Position numbers and translations under genes: made by a program. 33,679 nt of DNA. It comes from Syntrophobacterales bacterium (GTDB taxonomy: Bacteria > Desulfobacterota > Syntrophorhabdia > Syntrophorhabdales > WCHB1-27). Position 1 is the stretch's first letter. Each line of letters opens with the position of its first letter. Location of the stretch: positions 1-33,679 of the forward strand of contig JADGQN010000003.1 of assembly GCA_017881765.1 (NCBI GenBank). The letters are read 5' to 3'. Shown piece after piece: positions 1 through 8,291 of the stretch. Below the pieces are notes generated by a model that was given only the letters and a program-made list of their open reading frames with translations, did not search any database and was not told where the DNA came from.

Positions 1-147
1 CGTCATGGTTTTTCCGCAGCCGCTTTCGCCGACGAGTCCGAACACCTCACCTTTGTCCAGTTCAAGATCAACGCCACCCACGGCTTTCGTTATTGTCCCA
101 TTGGAAAAAAAATAGGTGTGCAGATCTGAAACGGAGAGCAATTTCAT
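1..147 (-). CDS. Peptide-type ABC transporter ATP-binding protein, N-terminal fragment (partial)
   Basis: Only the first 49 codons lie in the window; the gene continues past the left edge. The translation opens MKLLSVSDLHTYFF and runs through AVGGVDLELDKGEVFGLVGE into the Walker A loop GESGCGKT. That N-terminal strand pattern and Walker A variant are typical of the DppD/OppD branch of nickel/dipeptide/oligopeptide ABC importers, where this subunit hydrolyses ATP on the cytoplasmic face of the membrane. The ATG at 145-147 is chosen because the family starts at this point. No convincing Shine-Dalgarno sequence precedes it, and upstream codons in the same frame read into a stop. It is divergent from guaB across a repeat-rich spacer. 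The specific substrate cannot be told from this fragment. Confidence 0.85.
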   Translation of the reverse strand, partial: MKLLSVSDLHTYFFSNGTITKAVGGVDLELDKGEVFGLVGESGCGKTMT

Positions 148-184
148 GCGCAGGAGGACCAGCAGATACAGTATCACAACGGTG

Positions 185-355
185 AGGGCGGTTCAAGCCG
201 ACCGCTTCGCTCGACGACCGCAGCCTTCGGCAGCTTAAGGACCGCTTCGCTTGAGGCGAGGAGACACAGGACTTTTGCCTCAAGTGCCAGGGGCGACGCT
301 CCTCAAGGGAGCGCAGCTCCCGGTCCTTAAGCGGGCTGTGCCCGCGGTCCTCGAA
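185..355. repeat. Cluster of hairpin repeats, including a 28-base inverted pair
   Basis: Positions 216-243 and 322-349 are inverted copies of one unit. The outer parts GACCGC/GCGGTC and GCTTAAGGACC/GGTCCTTAAGC match exactly, while the 11-base centres differ in sequence. Each unit also carries its own small hairpin: 331-345 is GCGGGC-TGT-GCCCGC, and 220-234 is a GC stem with one mismatch around TTC. A perfect hairpin GGGAGC-GCA-GCTCCC sits at 307-321. A direct repeat, GACCGCTTCGCTCGA (200-214) and GACCGCTTCGCTTGA (240-254), overlaps the left arm. The cluster lies between the divergent ABC ATPase and guaB genes. It resembles a mosaic of REP-like elements; its boundaries are approximate. Confidence 0.7.
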
Positions 356-403
356 CGCAGTGGTCGTATTTGATTATTTTGCCCCCATGGATTATACTTG
401 ATG

Positions 404-510
404 CGATAGATTTCCACGGGCTTGCCCGCGGAAATCTATTAGCGAGCACGGCGAGTGTGAGGGGGAGGCTCCGACGGGTTTGCCGGCGGAGGGGGCGACG
501 CGAGCCCCAT
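404..510 (+). repeat. Double-hairpin interspersed repeat, long copy
   Basis: The element opens with a stem ATAGATTTCC (406-415) paired to GGAAATCTAT (430-439), extended inward by CGGGC/GCCCG around a TT turn. It continues with TTAGCGAGC, then a second imperfect hairpin CTCCGACGG (469-477)/CCGGCGGAG (483-491), and a short stem GGGGC (492-496)/GCCCC (504-508). A shorter relative with the same first hairpin and TAGCGAGC tail occurs at 3646-3690, so this is a repeat family rather than a chance fold. It sits about 130 bases before the guaB start and could form part of the guaB leader. Confidence 0.65.
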
Positions 511-639
511 CAATAGATGAACGGCCTGCAAAGGGTCATTGTGTATTCTCGTTATCTTCGTATGTTGAGACAAGTTGCGGGAGAGTGAGCGTCCCGGGTA
601 CCAAGGTTGGGCAAAGGCCCGATCAATAAGGAGCGTAGC

Positions 640-2106
640 ATGACTGAATATGATATCCCGGAAGGTTTGACTTTCGACGACCTTCTCCTCGTGCCTGCAC
701 GCAGCGAGGTTTTACCCGGGGATGTTGATGTCAGCACCTATCTCACGAACAGCATCAAGCTGAATGTTCCGGTGATAAGTGCGGCCATGGATACGGTCAC
801 CGAGGCCAAGGCTGCGATCTGTCTGGCCCAGGAAGGCGGCATAGGCATTGTGCACCGTAACATGGGGGTGCATGAACAGGTCCAGGAGGTGGAGAAGGTC
901 AAAAAATCTGAGAGTGGGATGATCGTCGATCCCATAGTGATATCGCCGGAACAAAAGATAAAGGATGCTCTCAGGCTCATGGCCGATTACAGGATATCCG
1001 GAATTCCTGTTACCCGGGGGAAGAGACTCGTCGGCATCATCACCAACCGGGATCTGAGATTTGAGACCAACCTGGAGCGCAAGGTTGAAGATGTCATGAC
1101 CAAAGAGCATTTGGTCACGGTTGAAGAAGGTATCAGCCTCGAAGAGTCAAAGAAGATCTTACACAATCACAAAATAGAAAAGCTGCTGGTGGTCGACGGG
1201 GAGTTCAACCTGAAAGGCTTGATCACCATAAAGGATATAGAAAAAGTCAGGAGATACCCGCTGGCGGCAAAAGATGCACTTGGCAGGCTACGCGTTGGAG
1301 CGGCGGTCGGTGTGGGCCCGGACAGAGAGGCCAGGATTGACCAGCTCTTAAAGGCCGGTTGCGACGTCATCGTCGTTGATACGGCTCACGGCCACTCCAG
1401 GAATGTGGTTGAGGCGGTCGAGGAGAGCAAACGCAACTTCAAGGATTTCCAGCTCATCGCCGGCAACGTAGCAACTGAGGAAGGCGCGGAGGCCCTGGTT
1501 AAAGCGGGCTGCGACGCGGTCAAAATCGGAGTAGGACCCGGATCGATCTGCACGACGCGCATAGTTGCGGGGGTCGGGGTGCCGCAGATGACAGCCATAT
1601 TTGCCGCCCACAAGGTAGCACAAAAGCACGGTATACCTGTTGTCGCGGACGGGGGCATAAAATTCTCGGGTGACATCACCAAGGCCCTCGCCGGAGGCGC
1701 TAACACCGTGATGATAGGGAATCTCTTTGCAGGGACTGATGAGGCGCCCGGCGAAATGGTCCTGTACCAGGGCCGGACTTATAAAGTGTACCGGGGCATG
1801 GGCTCCCTCGACGCCATGAGAGAAGGCAAGACGAGAGACCGCTACGGTATATCAGAGGATACGCCTGAGTCAAAGCTCGTTCCCGAGGGCATCGAGGGGC
1901 GCGTCCCCTATAGAGGTTCTCTTTCAGTCGCAATCCAGCAACTGGTGGGCGGGATTAAGGCGGGTATGGGATACCTCGGCTGCCAGAGCCTCAAGGAACT
2001 CCAGCAAAAGAGCAGCTTTCTGCGCATAACTGCCGCCGGCCTCAGAGAAAGTCACGTTCACGACGTCATCATCACCAGAGAAGCTCCTAACTACCGTATT
2101 GAATGA
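640..2106 (+). CDS. guaB: Inosine-5'-monophosphate dehydrogenase
   Basis: Oxidises IMP to XMP with NAD, the committed step of GMP synthesis, in the cytoplasm. The 488-residue product matches the bacterial family length. The barrel begins with LTFDDLLLVPARSEVLP. Two CBS domains are inserted at about residues 93-205. The catalytic loop GVGPGSICTTRIVAGVG places the nucleophilic Cys at 304, and the flap region containing YRGMGSLDAM follows. The ATG at 640 is preferred over an upstream in-frame TTG at 607, because AAGGAG lies six bases before it and the family starts with this sequence. The stop overlaps the guaA start, so the two genes are probably translated together. Upstream hairpin repeats lie in its leader region. 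Confidence 0.97.
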   Translation: MTEYDIPEGLTFDDLLLVPARSEVLPGDVDVSTYLTNSIKLNVPVISAAMDTVTEAKAAICLAQEGGIGIVHRNMGVHEQVQEVEKVKKSESGMIVDPIVISPEQKIKDALRLMADYRISGIPVTRGKRLVGIITNRDLRFETNLERKVEDVMTKEHLVTVEEGISLEESKKILHNHKIEKLLVVDGEFNLKGLITIKDIEKVRRYPLAAKDALGRLRVGAAVGVGPDREARIDQLLKAGCDVIVVDTAHGHSRNVVEAVEESKRNFKDFQLIAGNVATEEGAEALVKAGCDAVKIGVGPGSICTTRIVAGVGVPQMTAIFAAHKVAQKHGIPVVADGGIKFSGDITKALAGGANTVMIGNLFAGTDEAPGEMVLYQGRTYKVYRGMGSLDAMREGKTRDRYGISEDTPESKLVPEGIEGRVPYRGSLSVAIQQLVGGIKAGMGYLGCQSLKELQQKSSFLRITAAGLRESHVHDVIITREAPNYRIE

Positions 2107-3650
2107 TGGATTACCACAAGGAATTAGTCTGTATTCTTGATTTCGGGTCGCAGTACACCCAGCTTATAGCGCGCAAAGTGAGAGAGCTTGGCGTCTACTG
2201 CGAGATTTATCCGTATAACTTCGAATTTGATAAACTAAAGGCCCTCAAGCCGAAAGGCATCATACTCTCCGGGGGACCGTCGAGCGTCACGGACATTGAT
2301 GCACCCATATGCGACACGCACATTTTCTCCCTGGGCGTGCCCATACTCGGAATCTGTTACGGTGTCCAGCTGATCGCCAAGCTCCACGAAGGCGAAGTTC
2401 AGAGATCGGAGAAACGCGAGTATGGCCGGGCCCACCTTTTTCTCGATCGGAATGATCTGCTCTTTGACGGATTGGCTGACGGCGAAGTGATCTGGATGAG
2501 CCACGGCGACAGCATCGTAAAGATGCCTCACGGATTTATACCACTTGCTCACTCGGAGAACTCTCCTTACGCTGCCATCAAACAGGAAGATGGGGTGATT
2601 TACGGTCTCCAGTTCCACCCGGAGGTCCACCACACGCCCAAGGGCAAACTGATTCTAAAGAACTTTCTCTACAGAATCTGCAAAGTCGAAGGCCTCTTTT
2701 CAGCAAAGTCGTTCATTGAGATGGTGACGAAGAAAGTACAGGCTGAAGTCGGTGATGGAAAAGTGATCTGCGCCCTCAGCGGCGGTGTCGATTCGTCCGT
2801 AGTCGCCACCCTCATTCACAAAGCAATAGGCGATAGGCTCCGCTGCGTCTTCGTCGATAATGGCGTTCTGCGAAAGAATGAGGCGGCTGAAGTGCTCGAA
2901 ATATTCAAAGACAGGCTGCACCTTAATATCAGACATGTGGACGCCAGGGACATATTTCTCAACGCCTTAGCCGGTGTTAAAGACCCTGAGAAAAAGCGAA
3001 AGATCATAGGCAGACTCTTCATCAAGATCTTTGAGGAGGAGGCGAGGCGCGTCGACGATGCGGCCTATCTGGCGCAAGGCACACTTTATCCTGATGTCAT
3101 AGAAAGCGTCTCCTTCAAGGGACCGTCAGCGACCATCAAGAGTCACCACAACGTGGGCGGCCTGCCCAAGAGGATGAAGCTCAAGCTGATCGAACCACTT
3201 CGGGAGCTTTTCAAGGATGAAGTGCGGGTCGTCGGCAAAGCCCTGGGGATGCCCGACAACATCGTTCACAGGCAGCCTTTTCCGGGACCGGGTCTGGCGA
3301 TCAGGATCATCGGCGAAGTGACACCCGAAAGGGTGCGGATGCTCCAGGATGCAGACCACATCATCAGGGAAGAGATAGAACGAAAAAAGAGCTTCAGGCA
3401 TGTATGGCAATCCTTCGCTATACTGATTCCCATCAAAACGGTAGGCGTCATGGGCGACGAACGCACCTATGCCCACGTTATCGCACTGCGAGCCGTTGAG
3501 AGTGAAGATGGGATGACGGCGGACTGGGCACGGATACCCTATGAAGTGCTTGACGTTATATCGAGACGGGTGATCAACGAGGTACCCGGGGTCAACAGGG
3601 TTGTCCTCGACATATCGTCCAAGCCCCCGAGTACGATAGAGTGGGAATAG
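2103..3650 (+). CDS. guaA: GMP synthase (glutamine-hydrolysing)
   Basis: Converts XMP to GMP using ATP and ammonia released from glutamine. The 515-residue protein has the usual two-part build. An N-terminal class I glutaminase carries Cys85 in GICYGVQL and the His172/Glu174 pair in LQFHPEVHH. An ATP pyrophosphatase domain carries the PP-loop SGGVDSSV at 226-233, followed by the C-terminal dimerisation domain ending in SSKPPSTIEWE. The start ATG overlaps the guaB stop. Two consecutive ATG codons (2103 and 2106) are possible starts; the difference is one residue. The stop codon lies inside the left arm of a repeat hairpin (3646-3680), so the 3' end of the gene is part of an interspersed element. 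Confidence 0.97.
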   Translation: MMDYHKELVCILDFGSQYTQLIARKVRELGVYCEIYPYNFEFDKLKALKPKGIILSGGPSSVTDIDAPICDTHIFSLGVPILGICYGVQLIAKLHEGEVQRSEKREYGRAHLFLDRNDLLFDGLADGEVIWMSHGDSIVKMPHGFIPLAHSENSPYAAIKQEDGVIYGLQFHPEVHHTPKGKLILKNFLYRICKVEGLFSAKSFIEMVTKKVQAEVGDGKVICALSGGVDSSVVATLIHKAIGDRLRCVFVDNGVLRKNEAAEVLEIFKDRLHLNIRHVDARDIFLNALAGVKDPEKKRKIIGRLFIKIFEEEARRVDDAAYLAQGTLYPDVIESVSFKGPSATIKSHHNVGGLPKRMKLKLIEPLRELFKDEVRVVGKALGMPDNIVHRQPFPGPGLAIRIIGEVTPERVRMLQDADHIIREEIERKKSFRHVWQSFAILIPIKTVGVMGDERTYAHVIALRAVESEDGMTADWARIPYEVLDVISRRVINEVPGVNRVVLDISSKPPSTIEWE

Positions 3651-3690
3651 ATTCACACGGCTTGTTTGGGAGAATCTATTCTAGCGAGCC
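3646..3690 (+). repeat. Double-hairpin interspersed repeat, short copy overlapping the guaA stop
   Basis: AATAGATTC (3646-3654) is exactly complementary to GAATCTATT (3672-3680), with a 17-base loop that retains ACGG-CTTG, and is followed by CTAGCGAGC. The layout matches the first half of the element at 404-510, including the TAGCGAGC tail; the second hairpin is absent. The guaA TAG stop is within the left arm. The dnaE ribosome binding site AGGA (3693-3696) begins just after the copy. The fold could attenuate or protect the transcript between guaA and dnaE, but it lacks the T-run of a classic terminator. Confidence 0.6.
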
Positions 3691-3707
3691 TCAGGAATAG
3701 TATATAG

Positions 3708-6700
3708 ATGAAAGAATTTGTCCATCTACACGTCCACACGCAATACAGCCTTTTGGACGGGGCCATTCGCTTCGATCCGCTTTTTAAAACAGCCAAGTCC
3801 TTCGGTATGTCAACCTGCAGTATCACGGATCATGGGAACATGTTCGGCGCGATCGACTTTTATACGTCGGCCCGTGACGCGGGTATCAAACCAATCATAG
3901 GATGCGAGGTTTACATAGCGTCGAAATCGCGATTCGAGAAAACGGCGCGCGGAGAAGATAACGCTTATCACCTTGTGCTTCTGGCACTCGATAATACAGG
4001 GTACCGCAACCTTATCAAGATGGTAAGCTACGCCCATCTCGAAGGCTTTTACTATGTACCCAGGATAGATCAGGGACTCCTTGAAAAACACCATGAGGGC
4101 TTGATCTGCCTTACGGCCTGCATCAAGGGGCGGGTGCCCCAGATGATACTGCGGGACGACGAAAAGGGATTGAAATCGGCTGTAGAGAATTATCTGTCGA
4201 TCTTCGGTGATCGTCTTTACTTCGAAATGCAGGACAACGGGATAGAAGAACAGAAAAAGGTGAATGAAGGCCTCGTGAAGCTGTCAAGGCAGTACAATGT
4301 GCCTTTGGTCGCGACCAACGACTGTCACTACCTCAGGAAGGAGGAATCAAAGGCCCACGAACTGCTTCTCTGCATCCAGACGGGCAAAGTGCTGACGGAT
4401 AAGGACAGGCTCAGTTTTTCGAGCGACGAGTTCTATTTCAAATCGGGCGACGAAATGGAGCGCTCCTTCTCTCAATACCCGGAAGCGATCACTAATACGT
4501 TAAAGATTGCCGAGATGTGCAATTTAAAGATCGATTCGGGTACCTATCACTTCCCTGCTTTTAAGGTGCCGTCCGATCAGAGCCTTGCCGTATATCTTGA
4601 AGATCTCTGTGTGCAGGGATTTGAAAAGAAGATCCGCCATATCGCCACAACCTATGTTCAGTTCCCCGACGACCTTCTGGCGAAATACAAAGAAAGGCTG
4701 AACTACGAACTGAAAGTGATCAAAGAGACAGGCTTTGCAGGCTATTTTCTGATAGTTTCCGATTTCATCGGTTATGCGAAGTCCCAGGACATACCGGTCG
4801 GCCCGGGAAGGGGCTCAGCCGCGGGGAGTCTCGTTGCCTACTGTCTCGAAATTACCAACATAGATCCAATCAAGTATGACCTCATATTCGAAAGGTTTCT
4901 CAACCCGGAGCGCATCAGCATGCCCGATATCGACGTCGACTTCTGTATAGAAGGCAGAGAGCGGGTCATTCAGTATGTCACCGAGCGGTACGGTAAAGAG
5001 AATGTCGCCCAGATCATCACGTTTGGTACGATGAAGTCGCGCGCGGCAGTGCGCGATGTGGGCCGGGCCCTCGGGGTTCCTTACGCTGAAGTCGATAGAA
5101 TTGCAAAGTTGATTCCCCCGGCCCTCGACATGACCATAGAACAGGCCCTTCACGACGAGCCCCGCTTGAAAGAGCTATACGAGAAGGACGCGGCCGTTAC
5201 CGAACTCATCGACAACGCCATGGTCCTGGAAGGACTCGCGCGACATGCCTCCACGCATGCCGCCGGGATCGTGATATCGAATAAGCCTCTGGTTGAGCAC
5301 CTGCCTCTCCACCGCGGGAGCAAGGGTGAGACCGTCACCCAGTACCCGATGAAGTCGATAGAAAAAATAGGCCTGATAAAGTTCGATCTACTTGGGCTGA
5401 AAACCCTCACCATCATCGACAACGTCATAAAAATGCTCAAGGCCCAGGGGGTATCCCTGGACATCACCAACCTCCCGCTTGATGACACCAAGACCTATGA
5501 GCTGCTCTCCTCAGGCAACGCGTCCGGTGTATTCCAGCTTGAAAGCAGAGGGATGCGGGACCTGCTCACCAAGCTCAAGCCATCGAAGTTCGAGGATATC
5601 ATAGCCCTCATCGCCCTCTACCGGCCGGGACCGTTGATGAGCGGCATGATGGAAGAGTTTATCAGAAGGAAGAACAACCCTGCCCTCATCAAGTACGAAA
5701 CGGGGTTGCTCGAAGATGTCCTCAAAGACACGTACGGAGTGATTGTCTATCAGGAACAGATCATGAAGATAGCGTCACGTCTGGGCGGTTTTTCCCAGAG
5801 CGAAGCCGATGCGTTGAGGAAGGCGATAAGCAAAAAGGTTCCGGAGCAGCTCGAGAGCTACCGTGAGCAATTCGTTCGAGGGTGCGCCGCGAACAGCGTG
5901 AAGGCGGATGTTGCCGCGAGGATATACGACGTCATTCTTCGATTCGGCCAATACGGTTTCAACAAATCTCACAGCGCGGCCTATGCGCTGGTGGCCTATC
6001 AGACCGCGTATCTCAAGACCCATCACTACCTTCCCTTCATGTCTGCGATTCTCACGAACGAGGTGAACGATACGGACAGCTTGATACGCTATGTTGCGGA
6101 ATGCAGAGAGAGTGGCGCCACTATCCTGCCGCCCGACGTGAACGAAAGTGATAAACCATTTACCATAGTCGATGGTAAAATAAGATTCGGTCTTTCCGGA
6201 ATCAAGAACGTCGGCGATGCAGCGCTGGACAGCATTTTGAGCGTCAGACTCGACGCAGGTTTCTTCACTTCTTTCGTCCACTTTTGCAGCCTTGTCGATT
6301 CCAGAAAAGTAAACAAGAAAGTTGTGGAGAGCCTTATCAAGGCCGGTTGTTTCGACAGCATGGGCATCAGCCGCACGCATCTACTGGCCATGGTGCGGGA
6401 CCGATGGGACCGGCTGCAAAAGAAGAACGGAGCCAACGGCCATCAAATGGATATGTTCGGCGCCGGCTCCGGTGTCGAAGTTGAAGAACCTGTGCCGGCG
6501 GGGGATGAACTCCCTTACGACGAGATACTCAGGGGAGAGAAGGAGGCCCTCGGCTTTTATTTCAGCCAGCACCCGCTTACCTCCCTGTCGGCGGAGATCA
6601 AGCGCATTACCCAGCATGACACCGCAAGCATTAAAGAGCAGGACCTTTCGGAAGACGTGAGTATCGTCGGCATAGTCAACGGTTACAGGGAGATTGCTAC

Positions 6701-7145
6701 TAAGAGGGGCGACCGGATGGCCTCCATCATGCTGGAGGACACAAAAGGTATTGTTGAAGTGATCATCTTCCCGGACCTCCTGTCAAAACATATCCTTCTC
6801 CTTAAGGGTGAAAATCCGCTGGTGATCTCCGGCTCCGTTGAAAAACTAGAGGACGGCACAACCAAGATCCGGGCCAAGCAGGTCGCACTCCTCGAAGATA
6901 ACCTGAGCGAAATGCGAAAAACGGTTAAGGTGATGATCAACTGTCGACTGTTCAAGAGACAGGAACTTAAGAAATTGAAGGATGTGCTTTACAGTATCAA
7001 AGGCGATTCTAAAGTGCTGCTGGAGTTTAACCTGGCCGGGGATAGACAACCGCTCTCGCTTGCGGAGCTGAGAATCGATGCGTCGAAGCTTGACGTTTTG
7101 ACCAGGCACTTTAAGGAAGGGGTCGCCGTAGAGGTGCTCGGATGA
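3708..7145 (+). CDS. dnaE: DNA polymerase III subunit alpha
   Basis: Replicative DNA polymerase catalytic subunit. The 1145-residue length is close to the E. coli-type DnaE (about 1160). The PHP domain opens with FVHLHVHTQYSLLDGA. The polymerase core has GPGRGSAAGSLVAYCLEI (about 366-383) and the catalytic MPDIDVDF with Asp407 and Asp409; a further conserved acidic segment, IKFDLLGLKTL, follows. Tandem helix-hairpin-helix and beta-binding regions come next, including SQSEADALRKAISKK and GQYGFNKSHSAAYA. The OB-fold (about 985-1060) carries SIVGIVNGYREIATKRGDRMA. The start follows AGGA by 11 bases. Its stop overlaps the accA start as ATGA. The dnaE-accA order is also found in E. coli. Confidence 0.97.
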   Translation: MKEFVHLHVHTQYSLLDGAIRFDPLFKTAKSFGMSTCSITDHGNMFGAIDFYTSARDAGIKPIIGCEVYIASKSRFEKTARGEDNAYHLVLLALDNTGYRNLIKMVSYAHLEGFYYVPRIDQGLLEKHHEGLICLTACIKGRVPQMILRDDEKGLKSAVENYLSIFGDRLYFEMQDNGIEEQKKVNEGLVKLSRQYNVPLVATNDCHYLRKEESKAHELLLCIQTGKVLTDKDRLSFSSDEFYFKSGDEMERSFSQYPEAITNTLKIAEMCNLKIDSGTYHFPAFKVPSDQSLAVYLEDLCVQGFEKKIRHIATTYVQFPDDLLAKYKERLNYELKVIKETGFAGYFLIVSDFIGYAKSQDIPVGPGRGSAAGSLVAYCLEITNIDPIKYDLIFERFLNPERISMPDIDVDFCIEGRERVIQYVTERYGKENVAQIITFGTMKSRAAVRDVGRALGVPYAEVDRIAKLIPPALDMTIEQALHDEPRLKELYEKDAAVTELIDNAMVLEGLARHASTHAAGIVISNKPLVEHLPLHRGSKGETVTQYPMKSIEKIGLIKFDLLGLKTLTIIDNVIKMLKAQGVSLDITNLPLDDTKTYELLSSGNASGVFQLESRGMRDLLTKLKPSKFEDIIALIALYRPGPLMSGMMEEFIRRKNNPALIKYETGLLEDVLKDTYGVIVYQEQIMKIASRLGGFSQSEADALRKAISKKVPEQLESYREQFVRGCAANSVKADVAARIYDVILRFGQYGFNKSHSAAYALVAYQTAYLKTHHYLPFMSAILTNEVNDTDSLIRYVAECRESGATILPPDVNESDKPFTIVDGKIRFGLSGIKNVGDAALDSILSVRLDAGFFTSFVHFCSLVDSRKVNKKVVESLIKAGCFDSMGISRTHLLAMVRDRWDRLQKKNGANGHQMDMFGAGSGVEVEEPVPAGDELPYDEILRGEKEALGFYFSQHPLTSLSAEIKRITQHDTASIKEQDLSEDVSIVGIVNGYREIATKRGDRMASIMLEDTKGIVEVIIFPDLLSKHILLLKGENPLVISGSVEKLEDGTTKIRAKQVALLEDNLSEMRKTVKVMINCRLFKRQELKKLKDVLYSIKGDSKVLLEFNLAGDRQPLSLAELRIDASKLDVLTRHFKEGVAVEVLG

Positions 7146-8098
7146 GACATTATCTCGACTTTGAAAAGCAGCTCGAACCTATAGAGAAAAGGATAGAAGA
7201 GATACGGAAGTTTCACGATGTATCAGATCCTCATTATGCTAAAGAACTCGTCTCCCTGGAGAAGAAACTGCCCAAGATCGAGCGGGATGTATACGGGAAT
7301 ATGACTAATTGGCAGCGCTCCCAGCTTTCGCGCCACTTGAGCAGGCCGCACACACTGGACTATATTCACCATCTATGCACGGACTTTGTCGAGCTGCACG
7401 GGGACAGAAAGTTCATGGACGATCCGGCTATCGTGGGAGGCCTCGCCCGCTTTGATAACGTTAATGTTGTTATTGTTGGCCATCAGAAAGGCAAGGATGT
7501 CAGGGGCATGGCCGACCGCAATTTTGGCATGGCAAACCCGGAAGGCTACCGTAAGGCGATGAGGTTGATGGAACTTGCCGACCGATGGAAAAAACCGCTT
7601 GTCACGTTCATCGATACCCCGGGGGCCTTCCCCGGCGTTGGCGCGGAAGAGAGAGGCCAGGCAGAAACGATCGCCTCGTCAATCTATTCCATGTTTACGC
7701 TCCAGGTTCCCATCATCGTGATCATCATCGGAGAGGGGGGGAGCGGCGGCGCACTCGCCATTGCGGTTGGTGACAGGATCCTCATGCTGGAGAATGCCAC
7801 CTATTCAGTCATATCCCCGGAGGGCTGCGCGGCCATACTCTGGAAGGATGGCTCAAAGGGCTCGCTGGCGGCTGATGCGCTCAAGCCCACGGCTCAGGAG
7901 CTGATCAAATTGAAGGTGATCGACGCTATCGTCAAAGAACCTTTTGGTGGAGCTCATCGCTCCTGGGCAGAGACATTCGAGAACACCAGGGCCCTCCTCG
8001 CCAAGCATCTGAAGGAGCTTCTTGACATACCTCCGGAGGCCTTGAGAGACAAGCGGTACGGGAAATTCAGGGCAATGGGCGTTTTTGAAGAAAGATGA
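7142..8098 (+). CDS. accA: Acetyl-CoA carboxylase carboxyltransferase subunit alpha
   Basis: With AccD it transfers the carboxyl group from carboxybiotin to acetyl-CoA, giving malonyl-CoA for fatty acid synthesis. The 318-residue protein has the family's N-terminal helical stretch (LDFEKQLEPIEKRIEEIRKF), the TNWQRSQLSRHLSRPHTLDY segment, the crotonase-fold core with FIDTPGAFPGVGAEERGQ, and the oxyanion-hole glycines in GEGGSGGALAI. The end DKRYGKFRAMGVF is typical. The start overlaps the dnaE stop by four bases, so translational coupling is likely. No accD is present nearby. The transcript then runs toward the convergent CBS-protein gene through a block of AGGTAARG-type repeats. Confidence 0.97.
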   Translation: MRHYLDFEKQLEPIEKRIEEIRKFHDVSDPHYAKELVSLEKKLPKIERDVYGNMTNWQRSQLSRHLSRPHTLDYIHHLCTDFVELHGDRKFMDDPAIVGGLARFDNVNVVIVGHQKGKDVRGMADRNFGMANPEGYRKAMRLMELADRWKKPLVTFIDTPGAFPGVGAEERGQAETIASSIYSMFTLQVPIIVIIIGEGGSGGALAIAVGDRILMLENATYSVISPEGCAAILWKDGSKGSLAADALKPTAQELIKLKVIDAIVKEPFGGAHRSWAETFENTRALLAKHLKELLDIPPEALRDKRYGKFRAMGVFEER

Positions 8099-8102
8099 TG
8101 AA

Positions 8103-8291
8103 TGCAGGTAAGGGCAAGATCAAAGGTAAAGGTAAAGACCGAAAAACACAGGTAAGGACGAGATAAAGGTAGAGGCAAAGATAAAGCGCCGAAGGGCTTG
8201 TGTTTAAGTTCTTCTCTCAACCTTCGTTCTTGTTTTTTCCTCTACCTGCTGGTGTATTTACCTGTCCTTGTATCTTACCTGTTCCTACTCG
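8103..8291. repeat. Degenerate AGGTAARG repeats in inverted arrangement at a convergent gene junction
   Basis: On the plus strand, 8103-8185 holds several copies of motifs such as CAGGTAAGG, AAAGGTAAAGGTAAAG, GATAAAGGTAGAGGC and AAAGATAAAG. On the minus strand, about 8230-8290 holds the same kind of units (GGAACAGGTAAG, GGACAGGTAAAT, AGCAGGTAGAGG). AGGTAGAGG at 8167-8175 is exactly complementary to CCTCTACCT at 8239-8247. A small GC fold, AAGCGCC-GAA-GGGCTT (8184-8199), lies between the two blocks. The whole could act as a bidirectional transcript end for accA and the convergent gene, although no strong T-run is seen. The right block encodes the C-terminal tail of the CBS protein. Confidence 0.5.

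Larger units (their letters stand above)
148..639. other. Divergent intergenic region, no gene seen
   Basis: This 492-base stretch between the ABC ATPase and guaB shows no convincing coding sequence. It is dominated by the two repeat blocks at 185-355 and 404-510. The remaining 511-639 segment should hold the guaB promoter and leader, but I see no confident -35/-10 pair and no recognisable purine riboswitch core. A minor GGGC-AAAG-GCCC fold lies near 609-620. AAGGAG at 628-633 is the guaB ribosome binding site. Confidence 0.6.

Noticed and set aside
511..639. Purine riboswitch in the guaB leader
   Set aside because: Considered because of the gene's role, but no conserved purine-aptamer core or anti-terminator arrangement could be recognised.
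5775..6380. A 201-codon open frame on the minus strand
   Set aside because: It is antisense to the dnaE core; no motif or ribosome site supports it.
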